Assembly (NCBI RefSeq): GCF_026342835.1
Contig: NZ_JAPEMI010000001.1
Span: 5,834,501-5,898,500, forward strand
Source of the DNA: Streptomyces sp. NBC_00154
GTDB lineage: Bacteria > Actinomycetota > Actinomycetes > Streptomycetales > Streptomycetaceae
Direction: 5' to 3'
DNA length: 64,000 bases
The notes beneath the pieces were generated by a model, which was not told the DNA's origin, did no database searches, and saw nothing but the letters and a program-made list of their open reading frames with translations. Shown here in pieces: positions 8,245-20,635 of this stretch. The position numbers and the translations under genes are program-made. The first letter of the stretch is position 1. Each line of letters begins with the position of its first letter.

Positions 8245-8811
8245 GTGGCTTCCACGAACGACCTCAAGAACGGCCTGGTGCTCAAGCTCGACGGAGGCCA
8301 GCTCTGGTCCGTCGTCGAGTTCCAGCACGTCAAGCCCGGCAAGGGCCCGGCTTTCGTGCGCACCAAGCTCAAGAACGTGCTGTCCGGCAAGGTCGTCGAC
8401 AAGACGTTCAACGCCGGCGTGAAGGTCGAGACGGCCACCATTGACCGCCGCGACATGCAGTTCTCGTACATGGACGGCGAGTACTTCGTCTTCATGGACA
8501 TGGACACGTACGACCAGCTCATGGTCGACCGCAAGGCTGTCGGCAACGCCGCCAACTTCCTGATCGAGGGCTTCACCGCCTCCGTCGCCCAGCACGAGGG
8601 CGAGGTGCTCTACGTCGAGCTGCCGGCCGCCGTCGAGCTGACCATCCAGCACACCGACCCGGGCGTCCAGGGCGACCGCTCCACCGGCGGCACCAAGCCC
8701 GCCACGCTGGAGACCGGTTACGAGATCGGCGTCCCGCTCTTCATCACCACGGGTGAGAAGATCAAGGTCGACACCCGCACGGGCGACTACCTCGGCCGGG
8801 TGAACAGCTAA
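8245..8811 (+). CDS. efp: translation elongation factor P
   Basis: EF-P binds between the P and E sites of the ribosome and rescues stalling at polyproline stretches. The 188-residue protein has the KOW-like domain I with the tip loop VKPGKGPAF (Lys33, the position modified in other bacteria; a PGKGP loop fits the unmodified actinobacterial type), then two OB domains ending in KVDTRTGDYLGRV. The GTG at 8245 follows CCAGGAGATTCCGCAACC, a clear ribosome binding site; the frame runs open upstream only through the M24 gene. nusB follows after two bases. Confidence 0.95.
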   Translation: MASTNDLKNGLVLKLDGGQLWSVVEFQHVKPGKGPAFVRTKLKNVLSGKVVDKTFNAGVKVETATIDRRDMQFSYMDGEYFVFMDMDTYDQLMVDRKAVGNAANFLIEGFTASVAQHEGEVLYVELPAAVELTIQHTDPGVQGDRSTGGTKPATLETGYEIGVPLFITTGEKIKVDTRTGDYLGRVNS

Positions 8812-8813
8812 CC

Positions 8814-9245
8814 GTGGCTGCTCGGAACACGGCCCGCAAGCGAGCCTTCCAGATCCTCTTCGAGGCCGACCAGCGCGGTGAGTCCGTGCAGACGGTCCTC
8901 GCGGACTGGGTGCGGCACTCGCGGTCCGATACCCGTCAGCCGCCGGTCACCGAGTACACGATGGAGCTCGTCGAGGGGTACGCGCAGTACGCCGACCGGA
9001 TCGACGACCTCATCATCACCTATGCCGTGGACTGGGAGATCGACCGCATGCCGGTCGTCGACCGGAACATCCTGCGGCTGGGTGCGTACGAGCTGATCTG
9101 GGTGGACGGGACGCCGGACGCGGTGGTGATCGATGAGGCGGTCCAGCTCGCCAAGGAGTTCTCCACCGATGACTCCCCGTCCTTCGTGAACGGGCTGCTG
9201 GCCCGCTTCAAGGACCTCAAGCCGAACCTTCGCCGGGAGTCGTAG
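8814..9245 (+). CDS. nusB: transcription antitermination factor NusB
   Basis: All-helical RNA-binding protein that acts with NusE/S10 in rRNA transcription antitermination complexes. The 143-residue product begins ARNTARKRAFQILFEADQRG and ends with the conserved DSPSFVNGLLARF segment. The GTG at 8814 lies two bases after the efp stop, so translation is probably coupled. A strong hairpin follows 20 bases after the stop. Confidence 0.95.
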   Translation: MAARNTARKRAFQILFEADQRGESVQTVLADWVRHSRSDTRQPPVTEYTMELVEGYAQYADRIDDLIITYAVDWEIDRMPVVDRNILRLGAYELIWVDGTPDAVVIDEAVQLAKEFSTDDSPSFVNGLLARFKDLKPNLRRES

Positions 9246-9266
9246 CCTCCGGCGGCGTTCAGCCCA

Positions 9267-9302
9267 CGAAGGGCCCACGGTCGTGCGACCGTGGGCCCTT
9301 CG
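9267..9302 (+). terminator. terminator hairpin after nusB
   Basis: Perfect 17-bp inverted repeat, 9267-9283 against 9286-9302 (CGAAGGGCCCACGGTCG). The formal loop is only two bases, so the innermost pair probably opens. It lies 21 bases after the nusB stop. Confidence 0.75.
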
Positions 9303-9593
9303 GCGTGCGCTTCCTGGGCGGAGTGCGGTGCCCCGGTCCGGGGTGGGTGTCCTTGTCCTCGATCGCCGGACGGGCTTGATAGGTGCGCTGGTCCCGATAC
9401 GGGGCGCCTCCGGGGCCGGACCGGCCGCCGCGCGTCTGCCGCGATTCGATCGTCCGGGGGTGAGGCACAAGTGAGGCAGGGGTGGGGCCGTTCAGGGGAG
9501 TGGAGTCCCCGCAGGGGGCGGCGAACGTGCCGGCTACGCACTCGAGCCCGTCCGGCGATCGAGGACGGAACCCTCACCCCGGACCCGGGCAGC
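9303..9593. repeat. gene-free stretch between nusB and bldD containing a dispersed palindromic repeat pair
   Basis: No credible gene is seen here. The 26-bp sequence at 9355-9380 (starting GTCCTCGATCGCCGGACGGG) recurs identically at 28886-28911. Its inverse complement (22 bp) is at 9545-9566. The flanks also pair imperfectly (9331-9352 with 9567-9589), making an inverted repeat with arms of about 45 bp around a spacer of about 165 bp. Related shorter arms occur at 32655-32690 and 56375-56409. It looks like a dispersed intergenic repeat family of Streptomyces. Confidence 0.6.
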
Positions 9594-9645
9594 AAAAAAC
9601 GCCGGGATGCCGGGGCCCGAATGGGGACCCGGTCAACCCGGCGTT
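9594..9645 (-). terminator. terminator of bldD
   Basis: On the minus strand, CCCGGCGTT-type arms (9598-9606 with 9637-9645, 9 bp) are followed by six T residues (the A-run at 9594-9599). This is a classical intrinsic terminator about 30 bases after the bldD stop. Confidence 0.7.
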
Positions 9646-9673
9646 ACGTTTCTTCGCGGCTCCAGACCGTTAG

Positions 9674-10174
9674 TCAGCCCTCGTCGTGGGCGACCGCGCG
9701 ACGCGCGTCCGCGTCCAGGACACCCCAGCTGATCAGCTGCTCGGTGAGCACGGACGGCGACTGGTCGTAGATCACGGCCAGCGTGCGCAGGTCGTCCTGG
9801 CGGATCGAGAGCACCTTGCCGTTGTAGTCACCGCGCTGGCTCTGGATCGTCGCCGCATAGCGCTGCAGCGGTCCGGCCTTCTCCGGCGGGACGTGGGCGA
9901 GGCGCTCCAGGTCCAGGACAAGCTTGGGCGGCGGCTCGGCGGCCCCGCCGGGCGTCGTGCCGGGCAGAAGCTCCTGCACCGGGACCCCGTAGAAGTCCGC
10001 CAGCTCGGCGAGACGCTGTACGGTCACGGCACGGTCGCCGCGCTCGTACGAACCGACCACGACGGCCTTCCAGCGGCCCTGGGACTTCTCCTCCACGCCA
10101 TGGAGGGAGAGGCCCTGCTGGGTGCGGATGGCGCGGAGCTTGGCCCCGAGCTGTTTTGCGTATTCGCTGGACAT
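9674..10174 (-). CDS. bldD: developmental master regulator BldD
   Basis: Transcriptional repressor that holds Streptomyces in vegetative growth; it dimerises when bound by tetrameric cyclic di-GMP. The 166-residue protein has an N-terminal XRE-type helix-turn-helix (about 8-66, including LSLHGVEEKS and VVGSYERGDRAV), a linker with APPP-like residues, and a C-terminal domain carrying the c-di-GMP signature R114-G-D116 then, eight residues later, R125-Q-D-D128, exactly as described for S. coelicolor. The ATG has GGGGAG nine bases upstream on the minus strand. It is transcribed convergently to nusB and divergently from pyrR, and its promoter contains a perfect BldD box, which predicts autorepression. 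Confidence 0.97.
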   Translation of the reverse strand: MSSEYAKQLGAKLRAIRTQQGLSLHGVEEKSQGRWKAVVVGSYERGDRAVTVQRLAELADFYGVPVQELLPGTTPGGAAEPPPKLVLDLERLAHVPPEKAGPLQRYAATIQSQRGDYNGKVLSIRQDDLRTLAVIYDQSPSVLTEQLISWGVLDADARRAVAHDEG

Positions 10175-10209
10175 AAGGCTCCCCGGACGAAGTCTGGTAA
10201 CTCACTGTG

Positions 10210-10239
10210 AGGTTACGCAGCGTTACTTGGATGCGTCAA
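10210..10239 (-). promoter_or_regulatory. bldD promoter
   Basis: On the minus strand TTGACG (10234-10239) and TAACCT (10210-10215) are separated by 18 bases, a good vegetative sigma promoter pair. Transcription would start near 10203, leaving a leader of about 28 bases. Confidence 0.7.
10212..10226. promoter_or_regulatory. BldD box (autoregulatory operator)
   Basis: GTTACGCAGCGTTAC fits the published 15-bp BldD consensus NTNACNC(A/T)GNGTNAN at every defined position. It lies in the spacer and overlaps the -10 of the bldD promoter. A second palindrome, CTCACTGTGAG, abuts it at 10201-10211. Confidence 0.8.
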
Positions 10240-10325
10240 GCCGAATGGTCCGCACCGGCACCTCCCGGGGTTGTGACCAAGGCTCCGTGCAAGGCCTGGT
10301 AACGTTGATGAAGCAAATTTCGACG

Positions 10326-10361
10326 TCCTTTAAGGTCCGTCCAGTGAGGCGGAGAAGGAGG
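10326..10361 (+). promoter_or_regulatory. PyrR-binding RNA loop overlapping the pyrR ribosome binding site
   Basis: The leader contains CCAGTGAGG, matching the PyrR loop consensus (UCCNGNGAGG). Arms 10336-10342 and 10348-10353 pair around loop AGTGA with T10340 bulged. A purine-rich internal bulge (TAAGG) and a lower stem TCCTT (10326-10330) with AAGGA (10355-10359) follow. The lower stem takes in part of the ribosome binding site AGGAGG (10356-10361). This fits translational repression by PyrR-UMP as known in Mycobacterium, rather than the attenuation of Bacillus. No terminator is seen between this loop and the gene. Confidence 0.75.
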
Positions 10362-10371
10362 TCCGTTTCTT

Positions 10372-10956
10372 ATGGACGCACAGCACGAAGCCACCGGCAA
10401 TGCGGCACGCCCCGTTCTCGAGGCTCCCGACATCGCCCGAGTTCTGACTCGAATCGCCCACGAAATCGTCGAACGCGCCAAGGGCGCCGACGATGTGGTG
10501 CTCCTCGGCATCCCGACACGAGGCGTCTTCCTCGCCCGTCGGCTGGCCGACAAGCTCGAAGAGATCACCGGCCGGAAGGTGCCGGTCGGCTCCCTCGACA
10601 TCACCATGTACCGCGACGACCTGCGGCTGCGCCCGGCGCGCGCCCTGGCCCGCACCGAGATCCCCGGCGAGGGTATCGAGGGCCGACTGGTCGTCCTGGT
10701 CGACGATGTGCTCTTCTCCGGCCGTACGATCCGCGCCGCGCTCGACGCGCTCGGCGACATCGGCCGCCCCCGCGCGGTGCAACTCGCGGTCCTTGTCGAC
10801 CGTGGCCACCGCGAGCTCCCGATCCGCGCCGATTACGTCGGCAAGAACCTCCCCACGTCGCTGCGGGAGACGGTCAAGGTCCAGCTCGCCGAGGAGGACG
10901 GCCGCGACGCCGTGCTGCTCGGTGTCCAGCAGACCGCCCCGGCGGGCGCGCAGTAG
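10372..10956 (+). CDS. pyrR: pyrimidine operon regulator / uracil phosphoribosyltransferase PyrR
   Basis: RNA-binding regulator of pyrimidine synthesis with residual uracil phosphoribosyltransferase activity. The 194-residue type I PRTase fold has the PRPP-binding motif VVLVDDVLFSGRTIRAALDAL and the flexible-hood region TMYRDDLRLRP. The ATG follows AAGGAGGTCCGTTTCTT. It is the first gene of the pyr operon, with its own predicted target loop just upstream. The 91-base gap to pyrB holds no obvious terminator. Confidence 0.95.
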   Translation: MDAQHEATGNAARPVLEAPDIARVLTRIAHEIVERAKGADDVVLLGIPTRGVFLARRLADKLEEITGRKVPVGSLDITMYRDDLRLRPARALARTEIPGEGIEGRLVVLVDDVLFSGRTIRAALDALGDIGRPRAVQLAVLVDRGHRELPIRADYVGKNLPTSLRETVKVQLAEEDGRDAVLLGVQQTAPAGAQ

Positions 10957-11047
10957 CTGCACTCACCCGTACGGCCGACATCCGGTCGTACGACTGCTTC
11001 CGCACGCCCGCATGCCTGAACCCTCCAGCCACCCGGAGAACACCCAG

Positions 11048-12073
11048 ATGAAGCGTCACCTCATCTCGGCCGCCGACCTCACCCGCGACGACGCCGTCCT
11101 GATCCTCGACACCGCCGAGGAGATGGCCCGCGTCGCCGACCGGCCGATCAAGAAGCTCCCGACCCTGCGCGGCCGCACCGTCGTCAACCTCTTCTTCGAG
11201 GACTCGACGCGTACCCGCATCTCCTTCGAGGCCGCCGCCAAGCGCCTCTCCGCCGATGTCATCAACTTCTCCGCGAAGGGCTCGTCCGTCTCCAAGGGCG
11301 AGTCGCTCAAGGACACCGCGCTGACCCTGGAGGCGATGGGCGCGGACGCTGTCGTCATCCGGCACGGTGCCTCCGGCGCCCCGTACCGCCTCGCCACCTC
11401 CGGCTGGATCGACGGTGCCGTCGTCAACGCCGGTGACGGCACGCACGAGCACCCCACCCAGGCCCTCCTGGACGCCTTCACCATGCGCCGCAGGCTGGTC
11501 GGGGCCGATGCCGGGCTCGGCCGGGACCTGGAAGGACGACGGATCACGATCGTCGGCGACATCCTGCACAGCCGGGTCGCCCGCTCCAACGTGCACCTGC
11601 TGCACACCCTCGGCGCCCACATCACGCTGGTGGCCCCGCCGACCCTCGTCCCGGTCGGTGTCGAGCAGTGGCCGTGCGATGTCAGCTACAGCCTCGACGA
11701 CGTGCTGCCGAAGTCCGACGCGGTGATGATGCTGCGGGTGCAGCGTGAACGGATGAACGCCGCGTACTTCCCGACCGAGCGCGAGTACTCACGCCGCTAC
11801 GGCCTGGACGGCGAGCGCATGGCGAAGATGCCCGGGCACGCCATCGTCATGCACCCCGGCCCGATGGTCCGCGGCATGGAGATCACCGCCGAGGTCGCCG
11901 ACTCCGACCGGTGCACGGTCGTCGAGCAGGTCGCCAACGGCGTCTCGATCCGCATGGCGGTCCTGTACCTGCTGCTGGGCGGCTCCGAGCCCGCCGCACC
12001 CTCCCACCCGTCGCCCGCCGCCACCCTTGATCGAAGCGCTGCGCGCCCTGCCGATTCCGAGGAGAACAAGTAA
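11048..12073 (+). CDS. pyrB: aspartate carbamoyltransferase catalytic subunit
   Basis: Joins carbamoyl phosphate and aspartate to N-carbamoylaspartate. Signature FFEDSTRTRISFEAAAKRL binds carbamoyl phosphate; DGTHEHPTQALLDAFT and MHPGPMVRG complete the active site. The 341-residue product has a C-terminal tail of about 30 Pro/Ala/Ser-rich residues beyond the usual end. The ATG at 11048 is preferred, with GGAG nine bases upstream; another in-frame ATG at 11012 has no ribosome binding site. The pyrC start follows two bases after the stop. Confidence 0.94.
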   Translation: MKRHLISAADLTRDDAVLILDTAEEMARVADRPIKKLPTLRGRTVVNLFFEDSTRTRISFEAAAKRLSADVINFSAKGSSVSKGESLKDTALTLEAMGADAVVIRHGASGAPYRLATSGWIDGAVVNAGDGTHEHPTQALLDAFTMRRRLVGADAGLGRDLEGRRITIVGDILHSRVARSNVHLLHTLGAHITLVAPPTLVPVGVEQWPCDVSYSLDDVLPKSDAVMMLRVQRERMNAAYFPTEREYSRRYGLDGERMAKMPGHAIVMHPGPMVRGMEITAEVADSDRCTVVEQVANGVSIRMAVLYLLLGGSEPAAPSHPSPAATLDRSAARPADSEENK

Positions 12074-12075
12074 CC

Positions 12076-13362
12076 ATGAGCAAGATCCTTATTCGCGGCG
12101 CGAAGGTCCTCGGTGGCGAGCCGCAGGACGTCCTGATCGACGGCGAGACCATCGCGCAGGTCGGTACCGGTATCGATGCCGGTGACGCCGTGGTGGTCGA
12201 GGCCGAGGGACAGATTCTGCTCCCCGGTCTGGTCGACCTCCACACCCACCTGCGCGAGCCCGGCCGTGAGGACTCCGAGACCGTCCTCACCGGCACCAAG
12301 GCCGCGGCAGTCGGCGGCTTCACCGCCGTGCACGCCATGGCCAACACCTTCCCGGTCGCCGACACCGCCGGCGTCGTCGAGCAGGTCTGGCGACTCGGCA
12401 AGGAGTCCGGCTACTGCGACGTGCAGCCGATCGGCGCCGTCACCGTCGGCCTGGACGGCAAGCACCTCGCCGAACTCGGCGCGATGCACGATTCGGCCGC
12501 CGGAGTGAAAGTCTTCTCCGACGACGGCAAGTGCGTCGACGACGCCGTGATCATGCGGCGCGCGCTGGAGTACGTGAAGGCGTTCGACGGTGTCGTCGCC
12601 CAGCACGCCCAGGAGCCCCGCCTCACCGAGGGCGCCCAGATGAACGAGGGCATCGTCTCGGCCGAGCTCGGCCTCGGTGGCTGGCCTGCCGTCGCCGAGG
12701 AGTCGATCATCGCCCGCGATGTCCTCCTCGCCGCCCACGTCGACTCCCGGGTGCACATCTGCCACCTGTCGACCGCCGGCTCCGTCGAGATCGTCCGCTG
12801 GGCCAAGTCCAAGGGCTGGAACGTCACCGCCGAGGTCACCCCGCACCACCTGCTCCTCACCGACGAACTCGTACGGTCGTACAACCCCGTCTACAAGGTG
12901 AACCCGCCGCTGCGTACCGAGGCCGATGTGATGGCCCTACGCGAGGCGCTCGCCGACGGCACGATCGACTGCGTCGCCACCGACCACGCCCCGCACCCGC
13001 ACGAGGACAAGGACTGCGAGTGGGCCGCGGCCGCCATGGGCATGGTGGGCCTGGAGACGGCGCTCTCGGTCGTCCAGCAGACGATGGTCGAGACCGGTCT
13101 GCTCGACTGGGCGGGTGTCGCGGACCGGATGTCCGTCCGCCCCGCGGCCATCGGCCGCCTGGAAGGACACGGCCGTCCCGTCTCGGCCGGTGAGCCTGCC
13201 AACCTCACGCTGGTCGATCCGGCATACCGTGGAGTCGTGGACCCCGCGGGCTTCGCCTCCCGCAGCCGAAACACCCCGTACGAGGGGCGCGAGCTGCCGG
13301 GTCGCGTCACCCACACGTTCCTGCGGGGCCGTGCCACGGTCGTCGACGGGAAGCTCGCGTGA
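12076..13362 (+). CDS. pyrC: dihydroorotase
   Basis: Zinc amidohydrolase that cyclises N-carbamoylaspartate to dihydroorotate. The 428-residue class I enzyme shows the metal-binding HxH in DLHTHLREPGRED, VKVFSDDGK, the histidine segment ICHLSTAGS, TPHHLLLTD, and the catalytic aspartate in CVATDHAPHP. The ATG follows GAGGAGAACAAGTAACC, the ribosome binding site lying in the pyrB tail. The stop overlaps the next gene by GTGA. Confidence 0.95.
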   Translation: MSKILIRGAKVLGGEPQDVLIDGETIAQVGTGIDAGDAVVVEAEGQILLPGLVDLHTHLREPGREDSETVLTGTKAAAVGGFTAVHAMANTFPVADTAGVVEQVWRLGKESGYCDVQPIGAVTVGLDGKHLAELGAMHDSAAGVKVFSDDGKCVDDAVIMRRALEYVKAFDGVVAQHAQEPRLTEGAQMNEGIVSAELGLGGWPAVAEESIIARDVLLAAHVDSRVHICHLSTAGSVEIVRWAKSKGWNVTAEVTPHHLLLTDELVRSYNPVYKVNPPLRTEADVMALREALADGTIDCVATDHAPHPHEDKDCEWAAAAMGMVGLETALSVVQQTMVETGLLDWAGVADRMSVRPAAIGRLEGHGRPVSAGEPANLTLVDPAYRGVVDPAGFASRSRNTPYEGRELPGRVTHTFLRGRATVVDGKLA

Positions 13363-13940
13363 CATCACTCACCCCCCTGTACCAGCTGGCCGCCGAGCAG
13401 AAGTCGGCGGACGTGACCGACCTGTCCGCCCGCATCAGCTGGGTGATCGGACTCGTCGTCTTCATCGCCTTCGTCTACTGGCTGATGCGCCAGGGATGGA
13501 AGTGGCGCGGAAGCCTGCAGTCCGACCTGCCGGAGCTGCCCGCCACGCCGGACGGGTACGCGGCACAGCCACCCCTGCTGACGATGACCGGCCGCTACCA
13601 CGCCTCGACGACCGCCGGGCAGTGGCTCGACCGGATCGTCGCCCACGGCCTCGGCACCCGCAGCCGCGTCGAGCTCACGCTGACCGAACAGGGTCTCGAC
13701 GTCGTACGCCCCGGGGCGGCCGACTTCTTCGTCCCGGCAGCGCACCTGCGTGACGCCCGGCTCGACAAGGGCATCGCGGGCAAGGTCCTCCCCGAGGGCG
13801 GCCTGCTGATCATCACCTGGGCGCTCGGCGACAAGCTGATCGACTCCGGCTTCCGCTCCGACCACTCGGCCGAACACCCGGCCTGGGTCGACGCCATCCA
13901 CCACCTCACCGACAGCACTACGGAAGGCATCGCGCGATGA
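13359..13940 (+). CDS. membrane-anchored PH-like domain protein of the pyr operon
   Basis: A 193-residue protein of unknown function inserted between pyrC and carA and overlapping both (GTGA and ATGA), so translationally coupled with them. It has a single membrane helix near residues 28-46 (ISWVIGLVVFIAFVYWLM), a basic stop (RQGWKWRG), and then a cytoplasmic beta-rich domain of the bacterial PH-like type. A similar membrane protein sits at the same place in mycobacterial pyr operons (recall). The position suggests a role tied to pyrimidine synthesis, perhaps placing enzymes at the membrane, but nothing in the sequence proves it. Confidence 0.8.
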   Translation: MTSLTPLYQLAAEQKSADVTDLSARISWVIGLVVFIAFVYWLMRQGWKWRGSLQSDLPELPATPDGYAAQPPLLTMTGRYHASTTAGQWLDRIVAHGLGTRSRVELTLTEQGLDVVRPGAADFFVPAAHLRDARLDKGIAGKVLPEGGLLIITWALGDKLIDSGFRSDHSAEHPAWVDAIHHLTDSTTEGIAR

Positions 13941-15071
13941 CGACCTCCACCCGGGGAGCCTCCAGGGTTCCCGCCGTACTCGTCCTGGAGGACGGCCGCG
14001 CCTTCCGCGGCCGCGCCTATGGGGCCGTGGGGGAGACCTTCGGCGAGGCGGTGTTCTCCACCGGCATGACGGGCTACCAGGAGACGCTGACCGACCCGTC
14101 GTACCACCGCCAGGTCGTCGTGATGACCGCCCCGCACGTCGGCAACACCGGTGTGAACGACGAGGACCCCGAGTCGCAGCGGATCTGGGTCGCCGGATAC
14201 GTGGTGCGCGACCCCGCGCGGCTGCCCTCCAACTGGCGCTCGCAGCGCTCGCTCGACGAGGAGCTGGAGCGCCAGGGCGTCGTCGGCATCAGCGGCATCG
14301 ACACCCGCGCCCTCACCCGCCACCTGCGCGAGCGCGGCGCCATGCGCGTCGGCATCTTCTCCGGTGACGCCGTCGCCGACGAGGCCACGCTGCTGGCCCG
14401 CGTCAAGGAAGCCCCCGAGATGGTGGGCGCCGACCTCTCCGCCGAGGTCGCGACCAAGGAGACGTACGTCGTCCCCGCGATCGGCACGAAGAAGTTCACC
14501 GTGGCCGCGATCGACCTCGGCATCAAGGGCATGACCCCGCACCGGATGGCCGAGCGCGGCATCGAGGTGCACGTCCTGCCCGCCACCGCCACCCTCGACG
14601 AGGTGTACGCGGTCGAGCCCGACGGAGTCTTCTTCTCCAACGGCCCCGGCGACCCGGCCACCGCCGACCACCCGGTCTCCGTCATGCAGGGCGTCCTGGA
14701 GCGGAAGACGCCGCTCTTCGGCATCTGCTTCGGCAACCAGATCCTGGGCCGCGCCCTCGGCTTCGGCACCTACAAGCTGAAGTACGGCCACCGCGGCATC
14801 AACCAGCCGGTGCAGGACCGCACGACCGGCAAGGTCGAGGTCACCGCGCACAACCACGGCTTCGCCGTCGACGCCCCGCTGGACAAGGCGTCCGACACGA
14901 AGTTCGGCCGCGCCGAGGTCTCCCACGTCTGCCTGAACGACCAGGTCGTCGAGGGACTGCAACTCCTCGACCAGCCGGCCTTCAGCGTCCAGTACCACCC
15001 CGAGGCAGCCGCCGGCCCGCACGACGCCGCGTACCTCTTCGACCGTTTCGTATCCCTGATGGAGGGCCAGC

Positions 15072-15079
<8 letters not shown>
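13937..15079 (+). CDS. carA: carbamoyl-phosphate synthase small (glutaminase) subunit
   Basis: Hydrolyses glutamine and passes ammonia to CarB. The 380-residue product has the N-terminal CPSase_sm domain (LEDGRAFRGRAYG, GMTGYQETLTDPSY) and a class I glutaminase domain with nucleophile cysteine in LFGICFGNQ and the His-Glu pair in VQYHPEAAAGP. The ATG overlaps the PH gene by ATGA, and the stop overlaps carB by eight bases. Confidence 0.96.
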
Positions 15080-18380
<3,301 letters not shown>

Positions 18381-18390
18381 CAGGCCCAGC

Positions 18391-18418
18391 AGGGGGACAC
18401 CGGAAACGGTGTCCCCCT
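18391..18418 (+). terminator. hairpin between carB and pyrD
   Basis: Perfect 12-bp stem AGGGGGACACCG / CGGTGTCCCCCT closed by a GAAA tetraloop (18403-18406), ten bases after the carB stop and 28 before pyrD. No U-tract follows. It may reduce read-through or protect the upstream mRNA from decay. Confidence 0.6.
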
Positions 18419-18445
18419 CTCTGTGAGGACACCGAGGACACCCCG

Positions 18446-19551
<1,106 letters not shown>

Positions 19552-19555
<4 letters not shown>

Positions 19556-20391
19556 CCCCTGAACCCTTCGGCGCGCGACTGCGCCGCGCCATGGACACCC
19601 GCGGGCCGCTCTGCGTCGGCATCGACCCGCACGCCTCGCTGCTCACCGCCTGGGGCCTGAACGACGACATCGCGGGCCTGGAGAGGTTCACCCGTACGGT
19701 CGTCGAGGCGCTGGCCGACCGGGTCGCCGTCCTCAAGCCGCAGTCCGCGTTCTTCGAGCGGTTCGGATCGCGCGGCATCGCCGTCCTGGAGAAGGCCGTC
19801 GAGGAGTCACGGGCGGCCGGGGCGCTCGTCCTGATGGACGCCAAGCGCGGCGACATCGGCTCCACCATGGGCGCCTACGCGGCGACCTACCTGGACGAGG
19901 GATCGCCGCTCTTCTCCGACGCGCTCACGGTCTCGCCCTACCTGGGCTTCGGTTCGCTGCGACCGGCGCTCGACGCGGCCGTCCTCTCCGGTTCGGGCGT
20001 CTTCGTCCTCGGCCTCACCTCCAACCCGGAGGGCGCCGAGGTGCAGCGCGCCACCGCCCCCGACGGCCGGTCGCTGGCCCAGCTGATGCTCGACCACGTG
20101 GCCGCCGAGAACGAGGGCGCCACGCCGCTCGGCTCGGTCGGCGCGGTGATCGGCGCCACACTCGGCGACGCGGGGGTGAACCTGGCGGTCAACGGACCGC
20201 TGCTGGCCCCCGGCATCGGTGCGCAGGGCGCCACCCCCGCCGATCTCCCGGGTGTCTTCGGCGCCGCGGTGGGCAATGTGCTGCCGAGCGTGAGCCGGGG
20301 CGTGCTGCGCCACGGACCCGACGCGTCCGGGCTGCGCGAAGCCGCCGATCGGCTCACGGACGAGGTCCGCGCGGCCGTCCCGGCAAGCTGA
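19552..20391 (+). CDS. pyrF: orotidine 5'-phosphate decarboxylase (type 2)
   Basis: Final UMP-forming step. The 279-residue protein is the longer type 2 form with the catalytic lysine motif LVLMDAKRGDIGSTMGAYA and N-terminal GIDPHASLLTAWGL. The GTG start overlaps the pyrD stop. It is the last gene of the pyr operon; an intrinsic terminator follows 65 bases downstream. Confidence 0.95.
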
Positions 20392-20455
20392 CGATGCCAC
20401 GTAACGGCGTGTTGGCGGAATCCTGACCAAAAATCTCGGTAGTTATGCCTGAAAT

Positions 20456-20487
20456 GTCCTGGTCGGCCAAGGCTGACCAGGACTTTT
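20456..20487 (+). terminator. intrinsic terminator of the pyr operon
   Basis: GTCCTGGTC (20456-20464) pairs with GACCAGGAC (20475-20483) around a short GGCC...GGC loop, directly followed by TTTT. This is one of the few classical U-tract terminators in the window. Confidence 0.8.
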
Positions 20488-20499
20488 CGTCTGTTCTCG

Positions 20500-20528
20500 C
20501 TGACTCGGGCGGCCTTGGCCGCTAGTCT
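20500..20528 (+). promoter_or_regulatory. mihF promoter
   Basis: CTGACT (20500-20505) and TAGTCT (20523-20528) with a 17-base spacer, giving a start near 20535 and a leader of about 100 bases before the GTG. Confidence 0.5.
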
Positions 20529-20635
20529 CCGTCGAGAGCCAACGTGCACAGGTTGTTCGTTGCTCACCAGGTGTGGGGCGATTAAGTTCCTCACCGGTCC
20601 GTATCCGACAGATCGACATCCGAGGTGACGTAGGC

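Noticed and set aside
11012..11047. Upstream ATG as pyrB start
   Set aside because: In frame, but without a ribosome binding site; the ATG at 11048 has GGAG at good spacing and matches the family N-terminus.
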